Shown here: in pieces, positions 35,057 to 44,256 of the stretch
How the letters are laid out: the number at the start of each line of letters is the position of its first letter
Position numbering within the stretch: the stretch's first letter is position 1
From: G965233625 sp965233625
GTDB lineage: Bacteria > Planctomycetota > Planctomycetia > Pirellulales > Pirellulaceae
Direction: 5' to 3'
Length of the DNA: 64,000 bases
Assembly: GCA_965233625.1 (NCBI GenBank)
Contig: OZ247499.1
Span: forward strand, 3,100,001 to 3,164,000
Made by a program: the position numbers and the translations under genes
The notes under the pieces: model-generated
Seen by the model: the letters and a program-made list of their open reading frames with translations, nothing else
What the model was told of the DNA's origin: nothing
Databases searched by the model: none

Positions 35057-35662
35057 ATGTTGGGCGCCACGCTGGATGCAGGTGATTACTTCGGACAGTT
35101 GCAGCAGGAGATCGCCAAGGTGGATCAGGCAGCCGTCCGCCGCTGGGCCGATGCGGTCTATGCAGCGTGGGAGAACGGGCGGTGGGTGTTTATCGCAGGC
35201 AACGGCGGATCGGGCACCACGGCCAGCCACATGGCAGAGGATCTGGGCAAAAGCACACTTCGTGAAGAAGACCTCCGCGACGAATCCCGCAAACGGCTGA
35301 AAGTGCTGAGCCTGACCGATAACGCCGGCTGGATCATGGCCGTGGGCAATGATCTGGATTACGATCAGATCTTCGTTCAGCAGTTGATGAACTACGGCTC
35401 GAAGGGCGACCTGCTAATCGCCATCAGTGGCAGCGGCAACAGCCCCAACATCCTGAACGCCGCCAGCTGGGCCGACCGTAACGGCCTGCAAGTCTTCGGG
35501 CTGACCGGCTACAACGGCGGAGCACTCCGGCAGCAGCAGCACGATGGCGTGCACGTGGCGCTGGACGATATGGGCATGGTCGAAAGCATCCACCTGTGTC
35601 TGTTTCACTGGATACTGAACGACGTCTATGCCCGCATCAATCAGGTAGGCCGTTACGCTTAG
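35057..35662 (+). CDS. SIS-domain sugar isomerase (GmhA-like)
   Basis: A 201-residue single SIS-domain protein preceded by a GGAG ribosome-binding site. Sugar-phosphate-binding motifs are FIAGNGGSGTTASHMAEDL near residue 45 and LLIAISGSGNSPNILNAASW near residue 115. The length and motifs match D-sedoheptulose-7-phosphate isomerase (GmhA), which makes the heptose precursor of lipopolysaccharide core or S-layer glycans; the SIS family also includes DiaA-like proteins without isomerase activity. It follows the MFS gene in what may be a two-gene operon and converges on the oligopeptidase gene 16 bp away. Confidence 0.82.
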   Translation: MLGATLDAGDYFGQLQQEIAKVDQAAVRRWADAVYAAWENGRWVFIAGNGGSGTTASHMAEDLGKSTLREEDLRDESRKRLKVLSLTDNAGWIMAVGNDLDYDQIFVQQLMNYGSKGDLLIAISGSGNSPNILNAASWADRNGLQVFGLTGYNGGALRQQQHDGVHVALDDMGMVESIHLCLFHWILNDVYARINQVGRYA

Positions 35663-35678
35663 ATCGCATCAAGTGACG

Positions 35679-37484
35679 TTAACTTGTCAGTCGTAGGAAT
35701 TCGTTGGCGCGCTGCTCAACGATGTCCAGGCTCTTGTTCCAGAACGCTTCGCCCTGCAGGTCATACCCAAGGCTGCTCTTTACTGCGTCTTCAGAACTCT
35801 GGCAGCCGGTGGCGATCAGCAGCTTGCGGTATTGGGAAGGGAAGTCGTCGCCGCTGTCAGAGCCTAGTGCATAAACGCCCAGCGAAAGCAAATAGCCGAA
35901 CGTGTAGGGGAAGTTGTAGAACGGCCACCCGCTGATATAGAAGTGCAGTTTGGAAATCCAGAATTCCGGGTTGCAGCCATCATCGGCAAGCGCGCCGCAA
36001 TAGGCCGCCTGCTGCGCTTCGACCATCAATTCCGAAAGACGGTCGGGCGTCAATTCACCTTCTGCCCGTTCGCGGTAGAACGCATTTTCAAAGATATAGC
36101 GAGCGTGAATATTCATCAGAAACGCGACGGAATCTGAAAGCATGACGTCCAGGATTTCGATTTTCTCCGCATCGCTTTTCGCGGCTGACAGGCGTTGCTG
36201 ACCGAGCACGGCTTCGGCGAAGGTGGATGCCGTCTCCGCCAGATTCATTGGATAATCACGCAGGAAATAGGGCTGATCGCGCAGCATGTACGAATGATAC
36301 GCATGCCCCAGTTCGTGCGCCAGGGTCGACATCGAATCGGCGGACTGCGTATAGGTCATAAAGATACGTGACTGCTGCTTACCGGGAATGCCCGTGCAGA
36401 ATCCGCCCTGCCGTTTGCCGCCGCGATCTTCAACTTCCACCCAGCCATTACGCAGTGCATCTTCTGAGAACTCGCCCAGTTCACTACTGAACTGATGGAA
36501 GGAATCCACCACCATCCGGCAGGCATCATCGTAGGGCAGCTTCGCCTGATGCGCGGCGGCCACGGGATACGGCGCCTGAAGGTCGTACCAGCAGGGCTTC
36601 TCCAGACCGAACGCTTCCGCCTTTCGTTTCAGGTACTGCACCAGCACGCCTTTCCGCGCATCGATGGCGCTCCACATGGCGTCGAGCGTGCCGCGTTGCA
36701 GGCGGTTGAGTCGTAGCGGAACGACAAGGTGATCTTCCAGCCCGATGCGGTTGTAGATCGTCAGCCGCACACCTGCGATATGGTTCAACGCATCGGCACA
36801 GGTATCGGCGATGCTCTGCCAGGCTTTGGCGAGTGCATAGAAATTGTTCTCACGTACGGCCCGCTGCGGCGAATCAAGCTGCACCTGTCCCACAGACTTG
36901 CGGACCACTTCCCCCTTCTCCATCACCTCCACCCGCAAATCGCCCGATACGCGGTCGTACAACCGGCCCCACGCATGAATGCCATCCACCGCCAGTTCTG
37001 ATGCCAGCAGTTGTTGCTCTTTGGGAAGCCGCAATTTGGCGTCGGCGCGTAGCTCCCGCAGGAAGAATTCCACCTCTTGCAGCCGCGGGTCGCCCGCCAG
37101 CAAAGCGTCGAACGATTCGTCCGTGGCTGCGGCCAGGGCGAATTCCAGGTTGACGCCGATGGTTTCCAGATGCGGCGCCAGGGCGGAGAGCTTTGCCTCC
37201 ATCTGCTGAAACGTTTTGTTGGCGGCATCGGCTGCTGCATGACAACCGATAAAGGCGCTGAGATCGGTTTCCTGAATGGCGATGTTCGAGTAGTCATCCA
37301 GGAACGAAGCCCAGGCTTGCACGCTAGTGTCTTCGCCACTGGCCGGTGGAAGTTCTCCACTGCGGGCAGCAAGTGATTTGAGCGAAGTTTCAAACGATGC
37401 AAGCGTCTGTTGAAATTCTTCCGTGGATGGGTGTGGCAGAATCGAATCGAGATCCCAGACCTGGGGATAAGCGGCGGTAGACAT
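35679..37484 (-). CDS. M3 family oligoendopeptidase (PepF-like)
   Basis: A 601-residue cytoplasmic zinc metallopeptidase. The catalytic motif HELGHAYHSYML (HExxH near residue 380) is followed by the third zinc ligand in NLAETASTFAEAVL, the arrangement of the M3 family. The N-terminal helical lid (about 1-190) and the length match the PepF/oligoendopeptidase clade. No signal peptide is present. It cleaves short peptides and presumably serves peptide turnover. It stands alone, divergent from the selD fusion gene. Confidence 0.92.
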   Translation of the reverse strand: MSTAAYPQVWDLDSILPHPSTEEFQQTLASFETSLKSLAARSGELPPASGEDTSVQAWASFLDDYSNIAIQETDLSAFIGCHAAADAANKTFQQMEAKLSALAPHLETIGVNLEFALAAATDESFDALLAGDPRLQEVEFFLRELRADAKLRLPKEQQLLASELAVDGIHAWGRLYDRVSGDLRVEVMEKGEVVRKSVGQVQLDSPQRAVRENNFYALAKAWQSIADTCADALNHIAGVRLTIYNRIGLEDHLVVPLRLNRLQRGTLDAMWSAIDARKGVLVQYLKRKAEAFGLEKPCWYDLQAPYPVAAAHQAKLPYDDACRMVVDSFHQFSSELGEFSEDALRNGWVEVEDRGGKRQGGFCTGIPGKQQSRIFMTYTQSADSMSTLAHELGHAYHSYMLRDQPYFLRDYPMNLAETASTFAEAVLGQQRLSAAKSDAEKIEILDVMLSDSVAFLMNIHARYIFENAFYRERAEGELTPDRLSELMVEAQQAAYCGALADDGCNPEFWISKLHFYISGWPFYNFPYTFGYLLSLGVYALGSDSGDDFPSQYRKLLIATGCQSSEDAVKSSLGYDLQGEAFWNKSLDIVEQRANEFLRLTS

Positions 37485-37597
37485 CGCGGGCCTTTGCTGC
37501 GGGGAAGCTGGTTTTCCTGTTTACGGCAGCATACCACAATGGACCTAGTGTGCATGGCGCCGGTTCAGCGCGGTTTTCATCTGGTATAACGGCGCGA

Positions 37598-39826
37598 ATG
37601 CATAGCAAACTACCCAAACGCGACATCGTTCTTCTAGGCGCCGGACATACCAATGCGCATATCCTGCGGATGTGGCGGATGAAGGCGATTGAAGACACGC
37701 GTCTGACCGTGATTAGCAACTTCCCGGTGGCGACCTATTCAGGCATGATGCCGGGCGTGCTCGCGCAGCAGTACCCGGAAGAAGCGATGCAGATAGACCT
37801 GGTGAAGTTCTGTGCAGCCGTCGGCGCCAGGCTGATCCAGGCCGAGGTGACAAACATTGACACCGGCGCCCGCCGGATTGAATTCGCTGAGCGGGTGGCG
37901 ACGCCGTACGACGTGTTATCCATCGGCGTTGGCTCCAAGCCCGAATCGCTGCCCGGCATGGATGATGAAGACGGCGGGCATCCGCCGGTGGTGGCGATCA
38001 AGCCGATGCAGACTTTCCTTGCGCGGCTGAAGCAGTGGCTGCTTGATGTAAAGCCGGAAGGTAACCGGCCGTTGCGGGTGGTGGTGGCAGGCGCCGGGGC
38101 CGGCGGGGTGGAAATATCTTTCTGCTTAAGCCCGTTTGTTGAGAAGGTGCTACCTGACACGGAACTGGAAGTCACGATTATCGGCGCCGGTGAAGATGTG
38201 CTGGGCAGTTCTGCCTTATCACGCACTAAAAAACTGGTGCGCAAAGAATTCGACCGGCAGGGCGTGCAGTGCATCACTGGACAGCGGATTACGGCAATGA
38301 CGCCGGAGGCCGTGGTTCTGGATGATGGCCGGCAGATACACACTGATCTGGTCATTCTGGCAACCGGTGCGCGGGCGCCAGCGGTGTTGAATTGCGCGTC
38401 GCTGCCACGTGACGACCGGGGCTTCCTGCTGGTGCGGCCGACGCTGCAGAGCACCGGCGACGACCATGTGTTTGTGGTTGGCGATTCAGGCACGATGACC
38501 GAAGACCCGGCGCCCAAAGCGGGTGTGTATGCGGTCAGGCAGGCACCGGTATTGTGGCAGAATATGCAGCGGTTGCTACGCGGCGAGTCACTGCAGACGT
38601 ACAGCCCGCAGCGTGGTTTCCTTTCGATCTTGAACACGGGGAACGGGCAAGCGATAGCGGAGTACAAATTCGTTTCGGTGCAGGCGCGGTGGTGCTTCAA
38701 ACTAAAGGACTGGATCGACTCTTCATTTATGGAGAAGCATCAGGATCTGAAACCTGCGTCCATGCAGCCAGAGCCGCCGCCGGAAGATGAACCGATGCGG
38801 TGCGCCGGTTGTGGCGGGAAAGTCGGCGGCGGCGTGCTGCGCCGTGCGATTGAAAGGCTGAACGTCGCCGCCGTGGATCAGGTGCCGCACGGATTGCCGG
38901 CGGCGGATGACGCGGCGGTGATTCAGCCGGTGTCGGGGTCTGACATTGCAGCTACGACCGACTTTTTCAAAGCTCCGCTGGATGACCCGTATCTGGCGGG
39001 AAGAATCGCCGCGGTTCATGCGGCCAGCGATCTGTATGCCTGCGGCGGCAGCCCTGTCGCGGCGCTAGCGATGGCGGTTCTGCCACCTGGTTCGCCACGG
39101 CAGCAGGAGCAGATGTTGTACGAAGCTCTGGCCGGGGCGACACGTGAGCTGGATGCGATGAACGCCACACTCGCCGGCGGTCATACGATGGAAGGCGATG
39201 CGTTGACGCTTGGCTTTACCATGCTCGGCAATCAACCTCAGGGGCGGGTCCTCGCCAAGTCAAACTTGCAACCAGGCGATGCGCTGATTCTGACCAAGCC
39301 AATTGGCACAGGCGTGCTGCTGGCCGCCCATATGCGGGCGAAGTGCCCGGCCGGTGCGTTCAACGCAGCAGTCGATAGTATGGTGCAGTCAAACCAGCAG
39401 GCCGCCGGACTGTTCGAAGAATTTCAGATCGCGGCGTGTACGGATGTGACCGGCTTCGGTCTGGCCGGGCACCTGATGGAAATGCTGAACGCCAGCAATG
39501 CAGCGGCGACGATTCAACTGAAAGACGTTCCCACCATTACAGGCGCCGTTGAACTTGCATCCGCCGGCTTCGCCAGTTCGCTCCTGCCTGCCAATCGCGA
39601 GATGGAAGCGGCCATGACCGCTGCCGGCAGCGTCCGCCAGCAGACTGCTTACGAACTGCTGTTTGATCCGCAGACATCCGGCGGCTTACTGATTGCCGTG
39701 GATGCAGCAAAGGCTGCGAGCCTGGTCGAGCGTTTGCAGCAGGTAGGCTACGAAGCCGCCCGCGTCATCGGCCAGGTGCAAGCGATGGGCGAAGACGCAG
39801 ATGAACGCCGTCTAACGGTGGTTTAG
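37598..39826 (+). CDS. selD: FAD-dependent oxidoreductase fused to selenide, water dikinase (SelD)
   Basis: A 742-residue fusion; the ATG at 37598 is preferred to a GTG 16 codons upstream. Residues 1-370 are an NDH-2-like pyridine-nucleotide/FAD oxidoreductase (DIVLLGAGHTNAHILRMW; VVVAGAGAGGVEISFCL; VFVVGDSGT). Residues about 395-742 are SelD, which makes selenophosphate from selenide and ATP: MRCAGCGGKVGGG carries C405 and K408 at the catalytic positions, so this is the Cys, not Sec, form. AADDAAVIQ, TTDFF and LAGGHTMEGDAL are ATP and metal sites. The fusion is known in several bacteria and suggests selenium reduction coupled to activation. No selA, selB or ybbB is in the window. The stop overlaps that of the next gene. 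Confidence 0.93.
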   Translation: MHSKLPKRDIVLLGAGHTNAHILRMWRMKAIEDTRLTVISNFPVATYSGMMPGVLAQQYPEEAMQIDLVKFCAAVGARLIQAEVTNIDTGARRIEFAERVATPYDVLSIGVGSKPESLPGMDDEDGGHPPVVAIKPMQTFLARLKQWLLDVKPEGNRPLRVVVAGAGAGGVEISFCLSPFVEKVLPDTELEVTIIGAGEDVLGSSALSRTKKLVRKEFDRQGVQCITGQRITAMTPEAVVLDDGRQIHTDLVILATGARAPAVLNCASLPRDDRGFLLVRPTLQSTGDDHVFVVGDSGTMTEDPAPKAGVYAVRQAPVLWQNMQRLLRGESLQTYSPQRGFLSILNTGNGQAIAEYKFVSVQARWCFKLKDWIDSSFMEKHQDLKPASMQPEPPPEDEPMRCAGCGGKVGGGVLRRAIERLNVAAVDQVPHGLPAADDAAVIQPVSGSDIAATTDFFKAPLDDPYLAGRIAAVHAASDLYACGGSPVAALAMAVLPPGSPRQQEQMLYEALAGATRELDAMNATLAGGHTMEGDALTLGFTMLGNQPQGRVLAKSNLQPGDALILTKPIGTGVLLAAHMRAKCPAGAFNAAVDSMVQSNQQAAGLFEEFQIAACTDVTGFGLAGHLMEMLNASNAAATIQLKDVPTITGAVELASAGFASSLLPANREMEAAMTAAGSVRQQTAYELLFDPQTSGGLLIAVDAAKAASLVERLQQVGYEAARVIGQVQAMGEDADERRLTVV

Positions 39827-42342
39827 TCGTCGTCATCGTCGTGGTCGTCATCTTCTTCGTCGTCATCATCGTCATCCAGGGAGAACACGAACGACGCCCG
39901 CACGGGTGGCGGCATCGGCGAATCTTTCCCTTTCACGCTACGCCAGATCACTTCGTTCAGCAGCAGATCGTCGGCCGCGTCTTCCTTGCTGAGATCAAAC
40001 GTCTGCGAAAGCTTGGAGCCCCAGGCGTCTGGCAGATTCACGGCGTTGAGGTCAACGTTTGCGGGGCGATGCTGATACGGCTTCAAGTCCGGCTTACCTT
40101 GGAAGGAAGCGTACATCGGCCGGGCTGCCGCATCGAACTGACTCATCGGCGGTAGACCCAGGATCAGCTCCATCGTGCGGAGCATGCTGGAAGTGGAGTA
40201 CATCGTCGAGTCCACGTAGCCGCGTTTTGTATAGGGGCTGATGACCATGGCCACGGTGCGATGCGCATCGACATGGTCGGAACCATTCTGCGCGTCGTCC
40301 TGCACCACAAAGATCGCCGTCTCTGGCCAGAACTTGCTCTTAGAAACCGCTTCAACCACCCGGCCTAACGCCAGATCGTTGTCGGCGACCATGGCCGTCG
40401 GCGTTGGTTTGCCAGGGTTCACGCCGTAGGTGTGATCGTTGGGCAGTCGCAGGACGATGAACTGGGGAAAGCCGCCTTCTTTCTCGTAGCGTTTGAGTTC
40501 TTCGATGAACCGCGCCGCCCGCTTTACATCCGGATAGTCCAGATCGTAACCGTGGAAGTACGGATCGAAGTGGCCTTCCAGCGATTTCACTCGGGCCCTG
40601 GCGGGGTCGCCCGGCTTGGCGGGATTGGAGATGAATTCGCCGTAGCTGCGGTACGATACACCGGCCCGCTTGCAGTTGTCCCAGATATAACCGCCGGACG
40701 AGGGCGCGATGGTGGTGTAGCGGCCTTCGGCTGGGTACGGAATGGTGCCGCGTCCGCCACGGTAGAGCAGCGGCCAGCTCTTTTCGACGAAGTCGGTCGC
40801 ATAGGCCGCCATGCTCCATTCGTGCCCGTCCACGCTGACTTCACTTTCCACATAGAAATTATCCAGCAGCACAAACTCTTCCACCAAAGCATGATGGTTG
40901 GGCGTGACTTTGCGCGGGAAGATGCAGAGCGAAGGATCGCCGTTGCCTTGCTTCAAATCGCCGAAGACCTGATCGTACGTGCGGTTCTCTTTGACGATGT
41001 AGATGCAATGCTTGATGGGACTTTTGCCGCCGACTTTGCCAGGGATAGGGCTACCTTCGGGCGGGTCAACGATGGGTTGTAAGTCTTTCCGCAGCGGACT
41101 GAGCTTCAACGCGGTGGCGGAATAGGCGGCCATCTGCTTGGGCGTTGGCGGGGCCACGATGCTGAGCGTGCCTTGAAACAGTCCGCCGATATATTCGCGG
41201 ACGGGCGAATTGTTCTTGCGCAGCGGATTCGGGCCATGACGGTTGGGCTTGGGGGTGATGCCTTTGCCGTTGGCAATCAATACGCGGCCATCTTTCGCAA
41301 AGCGGACCGAGGTCGGATACCACCCGGCAGGAATGTGCCCCAGCGAACGCGCCGAACCGGGCTTCGAAACGTCGAATACGGCCACGTTGTGATTATCGGC
41401 GTTGGCGATCAGCAATGCTTTCCCGTCGGCGCCAAGCGCGATGCTGTTGGGCGTACTGCCAACCGGCGCCTTCGCATAAAGGGCGCTGTGCACTGACTCC
41501 ATCGCGGCGCCAGTGGCGGTATTGAGAATGGTCACGGAGTTGCTATTGGCACAGGCCACAAATAGCCGCTTCCCATCCGGCGAAAGCAGCATCTCGGTCG
41601 GGTGCGCGTCGGTCTGCCAGGTGGCCGTTACTTTGCGTGTTGCCAGATCGACAATGGCGACGGCAGACTTGCCCCACATACTGACAAACAGACGTTTGCC
41701 GTCGGGCGATGGCAACACGGTGTACGGGAATGCCAGTTCCGGCAAAGCAATACGATAGCCGTTCTCCGGCGCCGCCAGATCGGCGACAGCGACAGCGTCG
41801 CCCCAAGTTAATGCGGCGTAAAGCGTCTTGTCGTCCGCTGATGTTGCTACGCCGCAGACGACGATTTTCTCTTTGGGCTTTCCGACCGGTATCTTCTTGT
41901 AGTCAAGGAGATAACCTTTGTTATAGGTGAATTGATGCACCAGGCGGTCTTCGCCGCCGCCGGCCCACAGGGTGCTTCCATCGGTAGAGAAGTGCAGACC
42001 ATAGTATGCCTGGGGCACGGTGGCCCGCGATTTGACCTTTGCCGTCTTGAGGTCAACGATCACGACTTCATGTTCGCCGTAACCGGCGTGGAGAATGGCC
42101 GCGGTATCTTCCTGCGGATGCAGGGCGATATTCACCGGGAAGTCACCCAGCACCACCTGCTTCCCCGCGGGTTTAATGGACCACTGGTTCGGCAGCAGCA
42201 CCTGCCCGCCAGGTTGAATGCCCGGCAGCACCGGCAGTTTCCGCGCCGGCTCCTCGGCAGGCGACACCACGGGAAACGCCGCTAGGAAGAAGACGGATGC
42301 TAACAGTATTAGATACGCCAGATTCACAATTCGAATTTGCAT
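39823..42342 (-). CDS. YncE-like beta-propeller fused to phosphoesterase-family domain
   Basis: An 839-residue secreted protein starting at the ATG at 42342 (MQIRIVNLAYLILLASVFFL signal). Residues about 50-380 are a seven-bladed YVTN/YncE propeller (LPSPDGKRLFVSMWGKSAVA; LLSPDGKRLFVACANSNSV). Residues about 430-780 match the phosphoesterase family related to phospholipase C and alkaline phosphatase folds (KHCIYIVKENRTYDQVFGDL; VQDDAQNGSDHVDAHRTV). The last 17 residues are nearly all Asp with some Glu and His, an unusual acidic tail. It probably hydrolyses phosphoesters at the envelope. The stop TAA overlaps the selD TAG. Confidence 0.9.
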   Translation of the reverse strand: MQIRIVNLAYLILLASVFFLAAFPVVSPAEEPARKLPVLPGIQPGGQVLLPNQWSIKPAGKQVVLGDFPVNIALHPQEDTAAILHAGYGEHEVVIVDLKTAKVKSRATVPQAYYGLHFSTDGSTLWAGGGEDRLVHQFTYNKGYLLDYKKIPVGKPKEKIVVCGVATSADDKTLYAALTWGDAVAVADLAAPENGYRIALPELAFPYTVLPSPDGKRLFVSMWGKSAVAIVDLATRKVTATWQTDAHPTEMLLSPDGKRLFVACANSNSVTILNTATGAAMESVHSALYAKAPVGSTPNSIALGADGKALLIANADNHNVAVFDVSKPGSARSLGHIPAGWYPTSVRFAKDGRVLIANGKGITPKPNRHGPNPLRKNNSPVREYIGGLFQGTLSIVAPPTPKQMAAYSATALKLSPLRKDLQPIVDPPEGSPIPGKVGGKSPIKHCIYIVKENRTYDQVFGDLKQGNGDPSLCIFPRKVTPNHHALVEEFVLLDNFYVESEVSVDGHEWSMAAYATDFVEKSWPLLYRGGRGTIPYPAEGRYTTIAPSSGGYIWDNCKRAGVSYRSYGEFISNPAKPGDPARARVKSLEGHFDPYFHGYDLDYPDVKRAARFIEELKRYEKEGGFPQFIVLRLPNDHTYGVNPGKPTPTAMVADNDLALGRVVEAVSKSKFWPETAIFVVQDDAQNGSDHVDAHRTVAMVISPYTKRGYVDSTMYSTSSMLRTMELILGLPPMSQFDAAARPMYASFQGKPDLKPYQHRPANVDLNAVNLPDAWGSKLSQTFDLSKEDAADDLLLNEVIWRSVKGKDSPMPPPVRASFVFSLDDDDDDEEDDDHDDDDD

Positions 42343-42375
42343 GGCTGCTGCTCTTTGTTGCATGACTCTGAGGAA

Positions 42376-42426
42376 GGCGCTGCTGGTTTGACCAGCGCCG
42401 TCTGTTACGCGGCAGGCGGGCCTGCC
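42376..42426. repeat. Two adjacent hairpins in the leader of the propeller/phosphoesterase gene
   Basis: GGCGCT (42376-42381) pairs with AGCGCC (42394-42399), and GGCAGGC (42411-42417) pairs with GCCTGCC (42420-42426). They lie 34-84 bp upstream of the minus-strand ATG at 42342. The remainder of the divergent intergenic interval to 42687 holds no gene. Confidence 0.35.
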
Positions 42427-42687
42427 CTAAGGATGCATTATCAGGCGGGGCGTCTGAACTATGGATTTGCGGCAATTCATTTTGCCGTTTCATGATCGTT
42501 AAACCGCGATCGTTTGGCGAGGATAGTTTAGCAGACCGTCATGCTGCGTCATTGGTTCTTTCTTGGATCTTCATCTTTGGTGGCCGCCCACGTGGCGACG
42601 GCCTGTGCTGTGCATGACATTGCGGGCGGATCGTGCGGTAGTTAACTTACGTTAACGGATTTTGAGCATGCATGACTGAAGGAGTTT

Positions 42688-43827
42688 GTGGCCTTGCGCG
42701 TGGCGCTGGTTACCCGTAGATTCTGGCCCATTGCTGGTCCGGTCGAACGCAATCTCGCGCAACTTGTAACCGGGCTGACCGCTGCCGGGGTGCGTTGCAC
42801 GGTGCTGACCGCGCAGTGGCAACCAGAATGGCCCACGCGGTTTGAATTCGCGGGCGCCCCCGTGGTGCGGTTGCCTAATCCGCGGCAGATTGGCTGGGGC
42901 ACGTTCCGCTACACAACGGCGCTTGGTAAATGGCTCCGCGAGCATGCCAGTGAGTTCGACCTTATTTGCGTATCACGCCTTTCGCGCGACGCCGGCGCGG
43001 TGATCTCTGCGATGGCGGGCAGCGGTAAACCCGTGGTGCTGCGGTGCGAAGCAACGGGCGTGCACGGAGATTGCACCTGGCAGCAAACTGCCCAGTTCGG
43101 CAGTGGCGTGCGGAAGAAGTGCCAGCAGGCAACCGCAATTATCGCCACCAGCAGCAACGCTTCGGAAGAACTAGCCGCCGCCGGTTACGACGCCAGCCGG
43201 ATCGTCTCGATTGAAAACGGCGCCGCCCCCGGAGCTATTCAGCTTTCCCGTGCGGACGCCCGTCTAAGACTTTACGAAACGCAGCCGTTGTTCCAGCTGC
43301 GCGAGCCGGCGCCTTTGGCCGTTTATGTGGGGCTGCTTCATCGTGAACAAGGGCTGTTCGACCTGGTGGAAGCCTGGCGACTGGTGAAAAAGCAACTGCC
43401 GCAGGCCCGCCTGTGGATCTTTGGCGATGGGCCAGACCGCCGGATCTTGCAGCGGCAGATTAACGAGGCGGAAGTAGATCACCGGGTGTTCCTGGCGGGA
43501 ACCTTTGACGATTCTTCCGAACTGCTCCGGGCGGCCGACGCATTCGTGTTGCCCGCCCGCGAAGTGGAACAGACCATTGCATTGCGCGAAGCTGCCGCCG
43601 CCGGCATCCCCATCATCGCCAGCGATTTCGCCGCATTCCGTCAGGCTGCCGGCGACAGCCCCCTGCTACGGTTAACACCACCCAGCAATCCCCCGCAACT
43701 CTGCGACGGCCTGCTTGCCGCGCTCCGCGACGCCCCCTGCTCTCCCTGCCCCGCCACGCCTGTCTACACCCACCAGGATATGGCCGCGGCGCATCTGCAG
43801 CTGTTCGAGCGATTAACGGGTCCGTAA
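42688..43827 (+). CDS. Glycosyltransferase, GT4 family
   Basis: A 379-residue GT-B fold glycosyltransferase. The GTG start at 42688 is preceded by GAAGGAG. The N-terminal acceptor domain (LVTRRFWPIAGPVERNLAQL) and C-terminal nucleotide-sugar domain (AVYVGLLHREQGLFDLVEAW; LWIFGDGPDRRIL) are followed by the EVEQTIALREAAAAGIPII block, where GT4 enzymes have an EX7E-type site. It probably adds a sugar to an envelope glycan or lipid. No polysaccharide operon surrounds it; tRNA-Thr follows. Confidence 0.87.
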   Translation: MALRVALVTRRFWPIAGPVERNLAQLVTGLTAAGVRCTVLTAQWQPEWPTRFEFAGAPVVRLPNPRQIGWGTFRYTTALGKWLREHASEFDLICVSRLSRDAGAVISAMAGSGKPVVLRCEATGVHGDCTWQQTAQFGSGVRKKCQQATAIIATSSNASEELAAAGYDASRIVSIENGAAPGAIQLSRADARLRLYETQPLFQLREPAPLAVYVGLLHREQGLFDLVEAWRLVKKQLPQARLWIFGDGPDRRILQRQINEAEVDHRVFLAGTFDDSSELLRAADAFVLPAREVEQTIALREAAAAGIPIIASDFAAFRQAAGDSPLLRLTPPSNPPQLCDGLLAALRDAPCSPCPATPVYTHQDMAAAHLQLFERLTGP

Positions 43828-43850
43828 TAAAGGTCCACCAGGAAAGAATG

Positions 43851-43883
43851 GCCCCCTGGAAAACCGAAAGGGGCTTGGCTGTT
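43851..43883 (+). terminator. Weak candidate terminator after glycosyltransferase
   Basis: GCCCC and GGGGC arms at 43851 and 43870 surround a loop and are followed by TTGGCTGTTT. The T-run is interrupted, so termination may be partial. It lies 23 bp after the stop codon. Confidence 0.3.
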
Positions 43884-43952
43884 TGTGGGTTAAGTGGTAA
43901 GTTTTCTCGCTGACAATTCCGTGCATGATAGGCACGGATAATCAAAGACGTC

Positions 43953-44026
43953 GCCAGCGTAGCTTCAATTGGCAGAGCACCGCATTCGTAATGCGGGGGT
44001 TGCGGGTTCGATTCCCGCCGCTGGCT
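43953..44026 (+). tRNA. tRNA-Thr (anticodon CGT)
   Basis: Acceptor GCCAGCG pairs with CGCTGGC. The anticodon stem CCGCA/TGCGG has loop TTCGTAA, giving anticodon CGT. T arm: GCGGGTTCGATTCCCGC. The discriminator is T and CCA is not encoded. A short T-run follows directly and may terminate the transcript. Confidence 0.93.
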
Positions 44027-44187
44027 TTTTCCGACGATTCTTTTCGCACAGGGTAGGTAGATAGGGGAGTTGGAAAGGTCAACGCGAGTCCTGTTCCGCC
44101 AGGATCACAAGCCAACCCTCAGTCCCTCTAAGTTATTGCAGCCTATTGCTTTACGTGCGTCTCAAATGACGCTGACCGTGGCTCCCC

Positions 44188-44216
44188 GTGACGGCGAGGC
44201 CCGGAATGCGTATAAT
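44188..44216 (+). promoter_or_regulatory. Promoter of the TPR/alpha-CTD gene
   Basis: A perfect TATAAT (44211-44216) with an extended TG (TGCG before it) lies 17 bases after GTGACG (44188-44193). The transcript would begin near 44223, giving a leader of about 34 bases before the ATG at 44257. Confidence 0.65.
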
Positions 44217-44256
44217 CGAGCACCCATTTCATTTAATTGTGTTGGAGCCGCCGCGA

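Noticed and set aside
39826..39880. GTC/GTCATC-rich tract as a possible microsatellite or CRISPR-like array
   Set aside because: It is the coding end of the propeller/phosphoesterase gene (Asp/Glu/His codons); no spacer-repeat structure is present.
43910..43942. CTGACA and GATAAT as a promoter for tRNA-Thr
   Set aside because: The 21-base spacer is too long for a normal sigma-70 promoter.
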